Source: a virus
Reading direction: 5' to 3' (one strand)
IMG/VR virus record: IMGVR_UViG_3300009001_002140
Location: 1 to 49,719 of that record
Length of the DNA stretch: 49,719 bases
The notes below the pieces were generated by a model. That model was not told the DNA's origin. It saw only the letters and a list, made by a program, of their open reading frames with translations, and did no database searches. The position numbers and the translations under genes are program-made. Of this stretch, positions 23,937-30,973 are shown piece by piece (positions within the stretch are counted from its first letter, which is position 1; each line of letters opens with the position of its first letter).

Positions 23937-24920
23937 ATGAGCACTTATATTTTAGTAGATACAGCAAACACTTTCTTTAGAGCTCGTCATGTAGTGCGTG
24001 GCGATTTGGATACTAAAGTAGGTATGGCTCTACACATTACACTTAACAGTGTAAAGAAAGCATGGCAAGACTTTAATGCAGATCATGTTGTATTCTGTTT
24101 AGAAGGACGCAGTTGGCGTAAGGACTATTATGAGCCTTACAAGCGTAACAGACAAGAAACTCGTGATGCAATGACTCCTGCACAGCAAGAAGAAGATACT
24201 GTGTTTTGGGAAATCTTTGATGAATTCAAAGACTTTATTGGCACAAAAACTAACTGTACTATGATGCGTCATCCGCAATTAGAAGCAGATGATTTGATTG
24301 CTGGTTGGGTACAATCACATCCTAATGACAATCATGTTATTATTAGCACAGACGGTGACTTTGCACAATTGATTGCTCCTAACGTAAAACAGTACAACGG
24401 TGTTAGCAATACAACTATTACACACGAAGGCTACTTTGACGACAAAGGTAAACCTGTTGTAGATAAGAAAACTAAAGAGCCTAAAGGTGCTCCTGATCCG
24501 CAATGGCTACTATTTGAAAAATGTATGCGAGGTGATACAAGTGACAATGTTTTCTCTGCTTATCCAGGTGTTAGAAAAAAAGGTACAAAGAACAAAGTTG
24601 GTCTTATAGAAGCGTTTGAAGATAAAAGTACAAAAGGCTTCAACTGGAATAATATGATGCTACAGCGTTGGGTTGATCATAATGGTGATGAGCACCGTGT
24701 ACTAGACGATTACAATCGCAACGTTACATTGTGTGATTTGTCTGCACAACCTACAGAGATTAGAGAGATAATTAATAACACTATTGCAGAAGTAGAACCT
24801 AAGAACATATCACAGGTTGGTATGCGCCTTATGAAGTTTTGTGCCAAGTGGGATATGCAACGAATTGCAGACCAAGCAGCATCTTTTGCAGAACCTTTAC
24901 AAGCGAGATACCCTAAATGA
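23937..24920 (+). CDS. rnh: T4 RNase H-like 5'-3' exonuclease (FEN family)
   Basis: A 327-residue nuclease, near the 305 of T4 RNase H. ILVDTANTFFRA gives the first metal Asp; EGRSWRKDYYEPYKRNR the basic helical arch; LEADDLIAG and STDGDFAQL further acidic ligands; RGDTSDNVFSAYPGV the late Asp pair and the helix-hairpin-helix entry. It would remove RNA primers and flaps during lagging-strand synthesis. It has its own exact promoter. Confidence 0.93.
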   Translation: MSTYILVDTANTFFRARHVVRGDLDTKVGMALHITLNSVKKAWQDFNADHVVFCLEGRSWRKDYYEPYKRNRQETRDAMTPAQQEEDTVFWEIFDEFKDFIGTKTNCTMMRHPQLEADDLIAGWVQSHPNDNHVIISTDGDFAQLIAPNVKQYNGVSNTTITHEGYFDDKGKPVVDKKTKEPKGAPDPQWLLFEKCMRGDTSDNVFSAYPGVRKKGTKNKVGLIEAFEDKSTKGFNWNNMMLQRWVDHNGDEHRVLDDYNRNVTLCDLSAQPTEIREIINNTIAEVEPKNISQVGMRLMKFCAKWDMQRIADQAASFAEPLQARYPK

Positions 24921-25390
24921 CATTAAAAGCAAAATCAGTATTAAAAGATAAATTTTGGATTGTTGAAGAAGACGATCAAAGAGTTGGAACACTTTCCTGG
25001 AATGACGATCGTTATATGTTTTCAAGTACAGCAGAGACTTGTTTCTTTGATAACACTCGCCAAATGAAAAAAAAGTTTGGCACAGAAATGATTTTTGTTA
25101 CTAATGACACAAATATAACAACTGTAGACAAAGATAAAATAGTACACGGTTATCCAACAAGTGTAACACCTTTTAATTCTATGTATGATGTAAAAAGAAA
25201 ACTACCGTTGTTTACAAAAAGTGACAACTCTAAAAGTATGTATTGTGCGGGATACTATGTAATCTGTTTTGACAAAGGATGGGTTAAATCGTTTTGTCCT
25301 AAACTAATTACTGTAGAACGTTATAATTTTAAAGGTCCTTTTAAAACAGAATTAGAAATGCGTCAGGAGTTAAGTCGTGTCAACAAATAG
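24917..25390 (+). CDS. Conserved phage protein (157 aa)
   Basis: A basic protein coupled to the RNase H gene by ATGA. Key segments are KFWIVEEDDQRVGTL near the start and AGYYVICFDKGWV near residue 112, which I recognise as a family in T4-like marine phages. Function is unknown; the pairing with RNase H suggests replication or repair (inference). Confidence 0.65.
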   Translation: MTLKAKSVLKDKFWIVEEDDQRVGTLSWNDDRYMFSSTAETCFFDNTRQMKKKFGTEMIFVTNDTNITTVDKDKIVHGYPTSVTPFNSMYDVKRKLPLFTKSDNSKSMYCAGYYVICFDKGWVKSFCPKLITVERYNFKGPFKTELEMRQELSRVNK

Positions 25391-25619
25391 TCCTTTAAAC
25401 ACTATACCTATACAACAGTTTATTCAACAGGTAAAGAGTGCTGAAAACAGCAGAGCAAAAGAAGTTAAGATAGATATTCAGCAGGCAAAAAATCTTGCAT
25501 TTACTTTAGGTATTGTTATGAGTAGGTTAACTTCTGATCTTGAAGAACTTATTAATAAATCTAATAATACCGAAGAAGTTATTAATATTACAATGGACGG
25601 CGGCAATAGTTTTGAATAA
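25377..25619 (+). CDS. Small conserved protein (80 aa)
   Basis: GTG start with a CAGGAG site inside the preceding gene. It is a helical protein (KEVKIDIQQAKNLAFTLGIV then LEELINK) of a type common next to the previous gene in marine phages. Function is unknown. Confidence 0.6.
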   Translation: MSTNSPLNTIPIQQFIQQVKSAENSRAKEVKIDIQQAKNLAFTLGIVMSRLTSDLEELINKSNNTEEVINITMDGGNSFE

Positions 25620-25642
25620 ACTACTCATATAACTTATAAAGA

Positions 25643-25650
25643 GATAAATA
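25643..25650 (+). promoter_or_regulatory. T4-type late promoter (GATAAATA)
   Basis: GATAAATA 30 bases before the next ATG. A transcript would start about 6 bases after it, within the left arm of the inverted repeat at 25650-25681. Confidence 0.6.
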
Positions 25651-25681
25651 TATGCGTATATTATACAAAGGATACGCATAT
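25650..25681 (+). promoter_or_regulatory. Hairpin masking ribosome binding site
   Basis: Perfect 10-bp inverted repeat: 25650-25659 (core TATGCGTAT) pairs with 25672-25681 (core ATACGCATA). The 12-base loop ends in AAAGG, the ribosome binding site, and the right arm includes the first two bases of the ATG at 25680. Full-length RNA would hide the start; RNA from the late promoter would lack most of the left arm. Confidence 0.65.
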
Positions 25682-25967
25682 GAGTAGGCCAAAGCCAAAT
25701 ATATTATTAGAAAAAGTAAACAACAAAACATATAGAAGCGAACAAGTCCTAGAAGCTGAAGCTATTTGGGCTGTATTCTATATGAATAAAGCTTTTAATC
25801 TTAAAAGTTCAAATGCCCTCACAAATTATCCTGGTCCTAAGTATAAAAAAACTGCTTTTTCTAATCCAGGTCATGCACATAATCTAGCCAAAAAATTAAA
25901 CGATATGTTTAATTGTGATGATTTTACTGTTGTAAAACTCACAGATGGCGAAAAAGTTGACGAATGA
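25680..25967 (+). CDS. Conserved phage protein (95 aa)
   Basis: A basic protein with YRSEQVLEAEAIWAVFY and YPGPKYKKTAFSNPGHA as key segments. I recognise it as a frequent small gene of T4-like marine phages. Function is unknown. Its start lies in the hairpin described at 25650-25681, so late expression is likely. Confidence 0.7.
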   Translation: MSRPKPNILLEKVNNKTYRSEQVLEAEAIWAVFYMNKAFNLKSSNALTNYPGPKYKKTAFSNPGHAHNLAKKLNDMFNCDDFTVVKLTDGEKVDE

Positions 25968-26350
25968 ATAAGGAAGCATATACTAAGATTTTTCTAAAAG
26001 AAAAAGGATTAGCTATTAGTGATGCTAATCTAAAACAATACATGCCTATATGGTGGCAAAATACTAGAAATAAATCACAAGGCGGCTTACGTTTAACAGA
26101 AGAAGGATATAATACTTTACAAGAAATTGGCATAGAAGTTTATGATATACCATATCCTAAAGATATGCCACTTACTACACAAGTTATTATATTTTTAGAT
26201 CAATTTATTGATTGTCCATATTTTCTTACAAATAGAAGTATAACTGTAACTAATGAAAAGAAAGCTGTCGAGCTAACTCTCTTTAGTGGAGATTTACGTA
26301 AATACGGCATTATAAAAGCAATGAAAAGGCAAGGCAAAGATGTGGAATAG
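25964..26350 (+). CDS. Conserved phage protein (128 aa)
   Basis: Coupled to the previous gene by ATGA. It is basic, with NLKQYMPIWWQNTRNKSQGG and a FLDQFIDCPYF segment near residue 85. No catalytic motif is seen. Similar pairs of genes occur in marine T4-like phages. Confidence 0.6.
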   Translation: MNKEAYTKIFLKEKGLAISDANLKQYMPIWWQNTRNKSQGGLRLTEEGYNTLQEIGIEVYDIPYPKDMPLTTQVIIFLDQFIDCPYFLTNRSITVTNEKKAVELTLFSGDLRKYGIIKAMKRQGKDVE

Positions 26351-26834
26351 AGGACACATAACTCCAAAATGGAAAGAAGAATACAAAAGATTTAATTATA
26401 CACATAAAGAAGCACATCCTGCAGATGTAGAATATTGGCGAAGACAAGGTTACACTTACAATACTTTTACAGGAGACATGTTTGCTAAACAAGATCAAAT
26501 GCCCGATTGGGTTAATGATATGCAAAATGAAATAGGGTTATTTGATTGTGGATTTACATTCTACAAAATGAAGTCTGGTATTGTTATGCCTAAACATGTA
26601 GATCACTTTGAAACATATTGTAGAATATTTAATTGCAAAAAGAATCAAGTTTGGAGAGCAATTGTTGCTTTAGAAGACTGGCAAAGTGGCCATTATTTTG
26701 AGATTGATAACACTCCTATAATTGATTATAAAGCGGGCGATTATGTCATTTGGAGTCATGAAATGGAACATATGGCTGCAAATTTAGGACAAAATACTAG
26801 ATATACTTTACAGATTACTGGAAAAAAATTGTAA
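26340..26834 (+). CDS. Asp/Asn hydroxylase-like 2OG oxygenase
   Basis: A 164-residue protein. MPKHVDHFETY gives the HxD iron pair, SGHYFEID the middle strand, YVIWSHEMEHMAANLG the distal His, and NTRYTLQITG the Arg that would bind 2OG. Size and pattern match the small aspartyl/asparaginyl beta-hydroxylase fold. Substrate is unknown. Confidence 0.75.
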   Translation: MWNRGHITPKWKEEYKRFNYTHKEAHPADVEYWRRQGYTYNTFTGDMFAKQDQMPDWVNDMQNEIGLFDCGFTFYKMKSGIVMPKHVDHFETYCRIFNCKKNQVWRAIVALEDWQSGHYFEIDNTPIIDYKAGDYVIWSHEMEHMAANLGQNTRYTLQITGKKL

Positions 26835-26872
26835 GCTATTGATTATTAAGCTAATCTTTTTTATGAAAAAGG

Positions 26873-26900
26873 TTGACTTTTGCTGTAGTGATGCTATTAT
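26873..26900 (+). promoter_or_regulatory. Sigma70-type promoter with extended -10
   Basis: TTGACT (26873-26878), 16 bases, TATTAT (26895-26900) with TG one base before it (TGCTATTAT). It drives the MoxR-like gene. A TTATAT reading with an 18-base spacer is also possible. Confidence 0.65.
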
Positions 26901-26936
26901 ATATACATACTTAGCAAATACAGAAGGGCTTAAATT

Positions 26937-28025
26937 ATGGAAACCGTAGCAACTCGTACAGTTACACCAAAAACTGCTAAATCATCAGTTAAGCATGCAC
27001 TAACAAAACAACGTCCTATCTTCCTTTGGGGACCTCCAGGTATTGGTAAGTCTGATATTGTTGCGCAAATTACAAACAGTTTGCCTAACTCACATTTGAT
27101 CGATGTTCGTTTGTCACTATGGGATCCTACTGACATTAAAGGTATTCCGTACTTTGATTCTAATACTAGCACAATGCAATGGGCACCGCCTGCAGAACTT
27201 CCTTCAGAAGAGTTTGCGGCACAATACGACAATATTGTATTGTTCCTAGACGAAATGAACTCTGCGGCTCCTGCTGTACAGGCAGCGGCTTATCAACTTA
27301 TTCTTAACCGCAAGGTTGGTACTTATAAATTGCCAGACAATGTTATGATTGTTGCGGCAGGTAACCGTGAAGCAGACAAAGGTGTTACTTACCGTATGCC
27401 TGCTCCGCTTGCTAATCGCTTTATCCACTTGGAAATGACTGTATCATTTGATGACTGGTTTGAGTGGGCTGTTGATAATAACATTCATTCAGATGTTGTA
27501 GGTTATTTGCAATTTAGTAAACAGGATCTATATGATTTTGATCCGAAATCATCTAGTCGTTCTTTTGCAACGCCTCGTTCGTGGTCATTTGTATCAGAAT
27601 TACTTGAAGATAAAATTGACGAAAACACCACTACAGATCTAGTTTCGGGTGCAGTAGGTGAAGGACTAGCTGTTAAGTTTATGGCACATCGCAAAATTGC
27701 TTCGGATATGCCTAATCCAACAGATATCTTAGCAGGTAAAGTCAAAGACTTGCATAACAAAGAAATTAGTGCAATGTATTCACTTACAGTATCTCTTTGC
27801 TATGAGTTAAAAGAGGCGTCAGACAAGAACGATAAAAAGTTTGACAACAAAGTTAACAACTTTCTGCGTTTTGCAATGGATAACTTTGATACAGAACTAG
27901 TTGTAATGGGAATTAAACTTGCACTAACACAGTATTCACTACCCATTGATCCAGATGAAGTTGAATGTTTTGATGAATTTCACGATCGTTATGGCAAATA
28001 TATTAAGGCAGCACAGACTGCTTAA
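26937..28025 (+). CDS. MoxR-like AAA+ ATPase
   Basis: A 362-residue AAA+ protein. GPPGIGKSD (about 32-40) is Walker A and IVLFLDEMNSA (about 100) Walker B. VAAGNRE is sensor 1, and PAPLANRF supplies the Arg of the MoxR/AAA_5 group. MoxR ATPases work with VWA-domain proteins to remodel or mature protein complexes and to insert metals. The next gene is a VWA protein, so the two probably form such a pair. It has its own promoter and is followed by a terminator. Confidence 0.9.
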   Translation: METVATRTVTPKTAKSSVKHALTKQRPIFLWGPPGIGKSDIVAQITNSLPNSHLIDVRLSLWDPTDIKGIPYFDSNTSTMQWAPPAELPSEEFAAQYDNIVLFLDEMNSAAPAVQAAAYQLILNRKVGTYKLPDNVMIVAAGNREADKGVTYRMPAPLANRFIHLEMTVSFDDWFEWAVDNNIHSDVVGYLQFSKQDLYDFDPKSSSRSFATPRSWSFVSELLEDKIDENTTTDLVSGAVGEGLAVKFMAHRKIASDMPNPTDILAGKVKDLHNKEISAMYSLTVSLCYELKEASDKNDKKFDNKVNNFLRFAMDNFDTELVVMGIKLALTQYSLPIDPDEVECFDEFHDRYGKYIKAAQTA

Positions 28026-28029
28026 GATA

Positions 28030-28073
28030 CAAAACGAACGGTCTCTTTTGAGGCCGTTTGGCTTTGTTTTTTT
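28030..28073 (+). terminator. Rho-independent terminator
   Basis: AACGGTCTC (28037-28045) and GAGGCCGTT (28050-28058) form a 9-bp stem with one G-T pair and a TTTT loop. A further CAAA/TTTG pairing is possible, followed by seven T residues (28067-28073). It ends the MoxR transcript. Confidence 0.85.
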
Positions 28074-28075
28074 GG

Positions 28076-28104
28076 TTGACAAATTCATTAAATACTGTTA
28101 TACT
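28076..28104 (+). promoter_or_regulatory. Consensus sigma70-type promoter for the VWA gene
   Basis: TTGACA (28076-28081), 17 bases, TATACT (28099-28104), directly after the terminator. The expected transcript start (about 28111) rules out translation from the ATG at 28118 with a normal leader. Confidence 0.88.
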
Positions 28105-28141
28105 ATATGTATAGAAAATGGTAAACAGAAGGGCAAATGAA

Positions 28142-29470
28142 ATGGCTGTTTTAGTAAGCGAAAAAAATACTGCTAGTAAACTAAAAAACTGGCAACCTGA
28201 TCCAAATATTACTCCTGAACAACTAGAAGAAATGCGTGTTGAAGTATACGACCGCATTATTGTTGCACGAGTAGGTTTGTTATTACGTCACCCATTTTTT
28301 GGCAATATGGCAACTAGATTAAAAATACTCGCTGCCGATGATTGGTGTCCTACTGCTGCCGTTGATGGCAAAAATCTTTACTACAACACTCAATTCTTTA
28401 ATGCTATGAACAATAAAGAAATTGAGTTTGTTATTGCACACGAAATTTTGCACTGTGTATTTGATCACCTAGAACGTCGAAATTGGCAGGATCGTAACTT
28501 AGATCCTATGATTAGTAACATTGCACAAGACTATATTGTAAACAATGTTTTGGTAAGAGACAAAATTGGTGAAAAACCTAGTATTGTTGATTGCTTTCAA
28601 GATTTTAAATACGATAATTGGACTTCCGAAGAAGTATACGAAGATATCTTTAACAAGTATGACGAAGAACAGTTACGTCAATTAGGAGAATTGTTAGACG
28701 AACACCTTGATCCAGAAGAAGGCGATGGTGCAGCCGACGGCGATGCTGGCGAAGAAAAAGATGTAAATGGCAACGGTGTAAGCAAGAAAAAACCAAAGTA
28801 TTCTAAAGAAGACTTACGTAAAATACGTGACGAAATTAAAGAAAATATGATTTCGGCAGCGCAAAGTGCTGGTGCAGGTAACGTTCCTGCAGGTGTTCAG
28901 CGTATGATCAAAGAGCTTACTGAGCCTAAGATGAACTGGCGTCAACTGCTTCGTCAGCAAATCCAAAGTATTATTAAGCATGACTTTACTTTTTCTCGTC
29001 CTTCACGTAAAGGTTGGCACGTAGGTGCTGTACTTCCAGGTCAAAACTTTGACGAAACAATTGACATTTGTTTGGCTCTTGATATGAGTGGTTCAATTGG
29101 CAATTCGCAAGCATCTGATTTCTTAGGCGAAGTAAAAGGCATCATGGAAGAATTTAAAGATTATAATATTAAAATCTGGTGCTTTGACACTGCTGTATAC
29201 AATGAACAAAGTTACAGTGCAGACGGTGGTGAAGACTTAATGGATTACGAAATTAAAGGCGGAGGCGGCACTGATTTTATGTGTAATTGGGAATATATGA
29301 AAGAAAACGACATTGTTCCTAAAAAGTTCATTATGTTCACAGACGGATATGCTTGGGATAGTTGGGGTGATCCTGACTATTGCGAATCAATCTTTTTAAT
29401 TCACTCTAACCACGATCAAAATTTACAGGCACCGTTTGGTACTACCGTGCATTACGATAAGGCAGCATGA
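28142..29470 (+). CDS. Metallopeptidase-like protein with VWA domain
   Basis: A 442-residue protein. The N-terminal domain has VIAHEILHCVFDHLERR, the zinc HExxH motif. After an acidic linker (Asp/Glu/Gly-rich, about 200-225) comes a VWA-like domain with ALDMSGSIG (MIDAS DxSxS), GGGGTDF and FTDGY. This two-domain layout matches the DUF2201 family usually paired with MoxR ATPases. The ATG at 28142, with AAGGG before it, fits the promoter better than the ATG at 28118. It may process or remodel a phage or host protein complex. Confidence 0.85.
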   Translation: MAVLVSEKNTASKLKNWQPDPNITPEQLEEMRVEVYDRIIVARVGLLLRHPFFGNMATRLKILAADDWCPTAAVDGKNLYYNTQFFNAMNNKEIEFVIAHEILHCVFDHLERRNWQDRNLDPMISNIAQDYIVNNVLVRDKIGEKPSIVDCFQDFKYDNWTSEEVYEDIFNKYDEEQLRQLGELLDEHLDPEEGDGAADGDAGEEKDVNGNGVSKKKPKYSKEDLRKIRDEIKENMISAAQSAGAGNVPAGVQRMIKELTEPKMNWRQLLRQQIQSIIKHDFTFSRPSRKGWHVGAVLPGQNFDETIDICLALDMSGSIGNSQASDFLGEVKGIMEEFKDYNIKIWCFDTAVYNEQSYSADGGEDLMDYEIKGGGGTDFMCNWEYMKENDIVPKKFIMFTDGYAWDSWGDPDYCESIFLIHSNHDQNLQAPFGTTVHYDKAA

Positions 29471-29745
29471 TTAAAGAAAAAACATTAAAACCATTAGAAA
29501 TACTCGAGGCGAGACAGCTTCGATTTTCGCCGCCGCATTTCGAATGTGTGGACATTACACTAAGATATAACTTAGAAGATTCTTTAATCAAATGGATTAA
29601 AAAAAATCTTAAAAAACGTTTTTATGTCGGAAAAAATATTAAAGTATCAAACAACAGTAAAAAAATATTATTAACTGTTTCTTTTGAAGATTCAAAAGAA
29701 CTTAGTTATTTCATGTTAGCTTGTCCACATTTAAAGTATAACTAA
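29467..29745 (+). CDS. Conserved phage protein (92 aa)
   Basis: Coupled by ATGA to the VWA gene. It is basic, with an N-terminal helix (KPLEILEARQLRFSPPHF) and alternating strands. It belongs to a small family seen in marine T4-like phages. Function is unknown. Confidence 0.6.
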   Translation: MIKEKTLKPLEILEARQLRFSPPHFECVDITLRYNLEDSLIKWIKKNLKKRFYVGKNIKVSNNSKKILLTVSFEDSKELSYFMLACPHLKYN

Positions 29746-29748
29746 ATA
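29742..29748 (+). promoter_or_regulatory. Late promoter (CTAAATA)
   Basis: CTAAATA 36 bases before the next ATG, the form reported for T4-like cyanophage late promoters. It overlaps the upstream stop codon. Confidence 0.55.
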
Positions 29749-29783
29749 AACTGCGCATATATAATTGTATAGGAGAATAAAAT

Positions 29784-30017
29784 ATGAGCGATGAAACTAA
29801 AGTAGAAGAAACTGCAACTCAAGAAGCACCGGCAACTGAAAGTAATGCACCTGATTTGACAGTAAACGATCTACAAGCTTTGAAAAGTATTATTGACGTA
29901 GCTAGCCAACGTGGAGCATTTAAACCAAACGAAATGGTTACAGTTGGTCAAACTTATAATAAATTAGAACAATTTTTAGGAGCAGTTGCCGTAACGCAAC
30001 AAACTCAAACATCCTAA
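29784..30017 (+). CDS. Small conserved phage protein (77 aa)
   Basis: An acidic, disordered N-terminus (Glu/Thr/Ala-rich, 1-25), then a helical part (LQALKSIIDVASQRGAFKP and a YNKLEQFL helix). This pattern is common among late proteins of T4-like cyanophages. Good AGGAG site. Structural or accessory role is inferred from the late promoter. Confidence 0.65.
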   Translation: MSDETKVEETATQEAPATESNAPDLTVNDLQALKSIIDVASQRGAFKPNEMVTVGQTYNKLEQFLGAVAVTQQTQTS

Positions 30018-30028
30018 GGGAGGAAATT

Positions 30029-30619
30029 ATGTTAAAACACGTTGGCCGCATGGCTAAGAATAAAAGAAAAATAGTAGTAGCTTATAGAGTAGTACCCGAT
30101 GAACCGGATAATTGTATTGTTGTTACTACAGAAAACCTAATGGCCGAAGAACACGATGCACTAATGAAACTAGTTGAATCTGATGCAGGCCAATCAGAAG
30201 AGCATCTTGCAAATGCTATGGCACGTTCTAGAATGCCAGATGGTAAAATTATGTTAGCTGCATTGCATACTACTGGCAAAATGGTTAAGGTTGCAACTGC
30301 TGATGTCGAAATGACTCCTAACTCTAACACAGTAATTAAATTATCAGAACTAAACGAAGTTATTGCTGGACAAAAAGGAGTTACTGTTGCAGATTTGGCT
30401 GTACAAGACAACTCTCCAGCAGCTAGACAGCAACAACGCACAACTAGCGCAGAAGCAACTAGTACAGACGGTGTGTTATCAGATGAAGATTTAGCAGCTC
30501 AATATAGATCACAAGCAGATGCTATGTTTAAAGAAGCAAAAAGACTTCGCGAGCAGGCCGAAGAGCTAGTGCCTACAAAAAAGAAAGCCAAAACAAAGGC
30601 CGAAGAAGGTGTCGGATAA
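30029..30619 (+). CDS. Conserved late phage protein (196 aa)
   Basis: It has a very strong GGGAGG site. Residues 1-110 are a beta-rich domain starting MLKHVGRM, with KIVVAYRVVPDEPDN and a later strand MLAALHTTGKMVKV. Residues 120-196 are disordered, then coiled coil and Lys-rich. I recognise the N-terminal domain from many T4-like cyanophages (annotated hypothetical or structural). A virion role is likely but unproven. Confidence 0.65.
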   Translation: MLKHVGRMAKNKRKIVVAYRVVPDEPDNCIVVTTENLMAEEHDALMKLVESDAGQSEEHLANAMARSRMPDGKIMLAALHTTGKMVKVATADVEMTPNSNTVIKLSELNEVIAGQKGVTVADLAVQDNSPAARQQQRTTSAEATSTDGVLSDEDLAAQYRSQADAMFKEAKRLREQAEELVPTKKKAKTKAEEGVG

Positions 30620-30917
30620 ACTTCCTGAACATATTGTAGATCAATGGCCAGAAATTTTAAAAGACATCGAGATAAAAGCTGTTCCAATAGAGTATCTTAG
30701 ATTTGTTAGTGTTTACTTTCACGACGGCGAAATATGGGAAATAGATGTTAGGCAGGAACTTCTAGAAGATTCTGAAACATCTTTAGAAGAAATACTAGAA
30801 GAATTTTTTGATCAAAACAACGAAGAAATTAAAAAAATTGATTTCCAAATTGACGCTCCTTCTATGATATCTGATATTAAAAGTAAAACTAAAACTTTTA
30901 TGAAGAAAAGAAAGTAA
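30609..30917 (+). CDS. Small acidic conserved phage protein (102 aa)
   Basis: GTG start within the end of the previous gene. Key segments are RFVSVYFHDGEIWEIDV and an acidic helix (LEEILEEFFDQNNEE), with a Lys-rich tail. It is common beside the previous gene in T4-like marine phages. Function is unknown. Confidence 0.6.
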   Translation: MSDKLPEHIVDQWPEILKDIEIKAVPIEYLRFVSVYFHDGEIWEIDVRQELLEDSETSLEEILEEFFDQNNEEIKKIDFQIDAPSMISDIKSKTKTFMKKRK

Positions 30918-30936
30918 AGGTAATATCTACTTATTA

Positions 30937-30944
30937 GATAAATA
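30937..30944 (+). promoter_or_regulatory. T4-type late promoter (GATAAATA)
   Basis: GATAAATA 29 bases before the fibre-like gene, which has a CAGGAG site. It is flanked by the inverted repeat TTATTA (30931-30936) and TAATAA (30949-30954). Confidence 0.6.
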
Positions 30945-30973
30945 TATATAATAAACGGATCAGGAGTAAAATA

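Noticed and set aside
26832-26860. Terminator between the oxygenase and MoxR genes
   Set aside because: TAAGCTA occurs twice as a direct repeat, followed by T residues, but no stable stem forms.
28118-28141. Start of the VWA gene at the ATG at 28118
   Set aside because: The promoter puts the transcript start near 28111, leaving no leader; the ATG at 28142 has AAGGG at the right distance.
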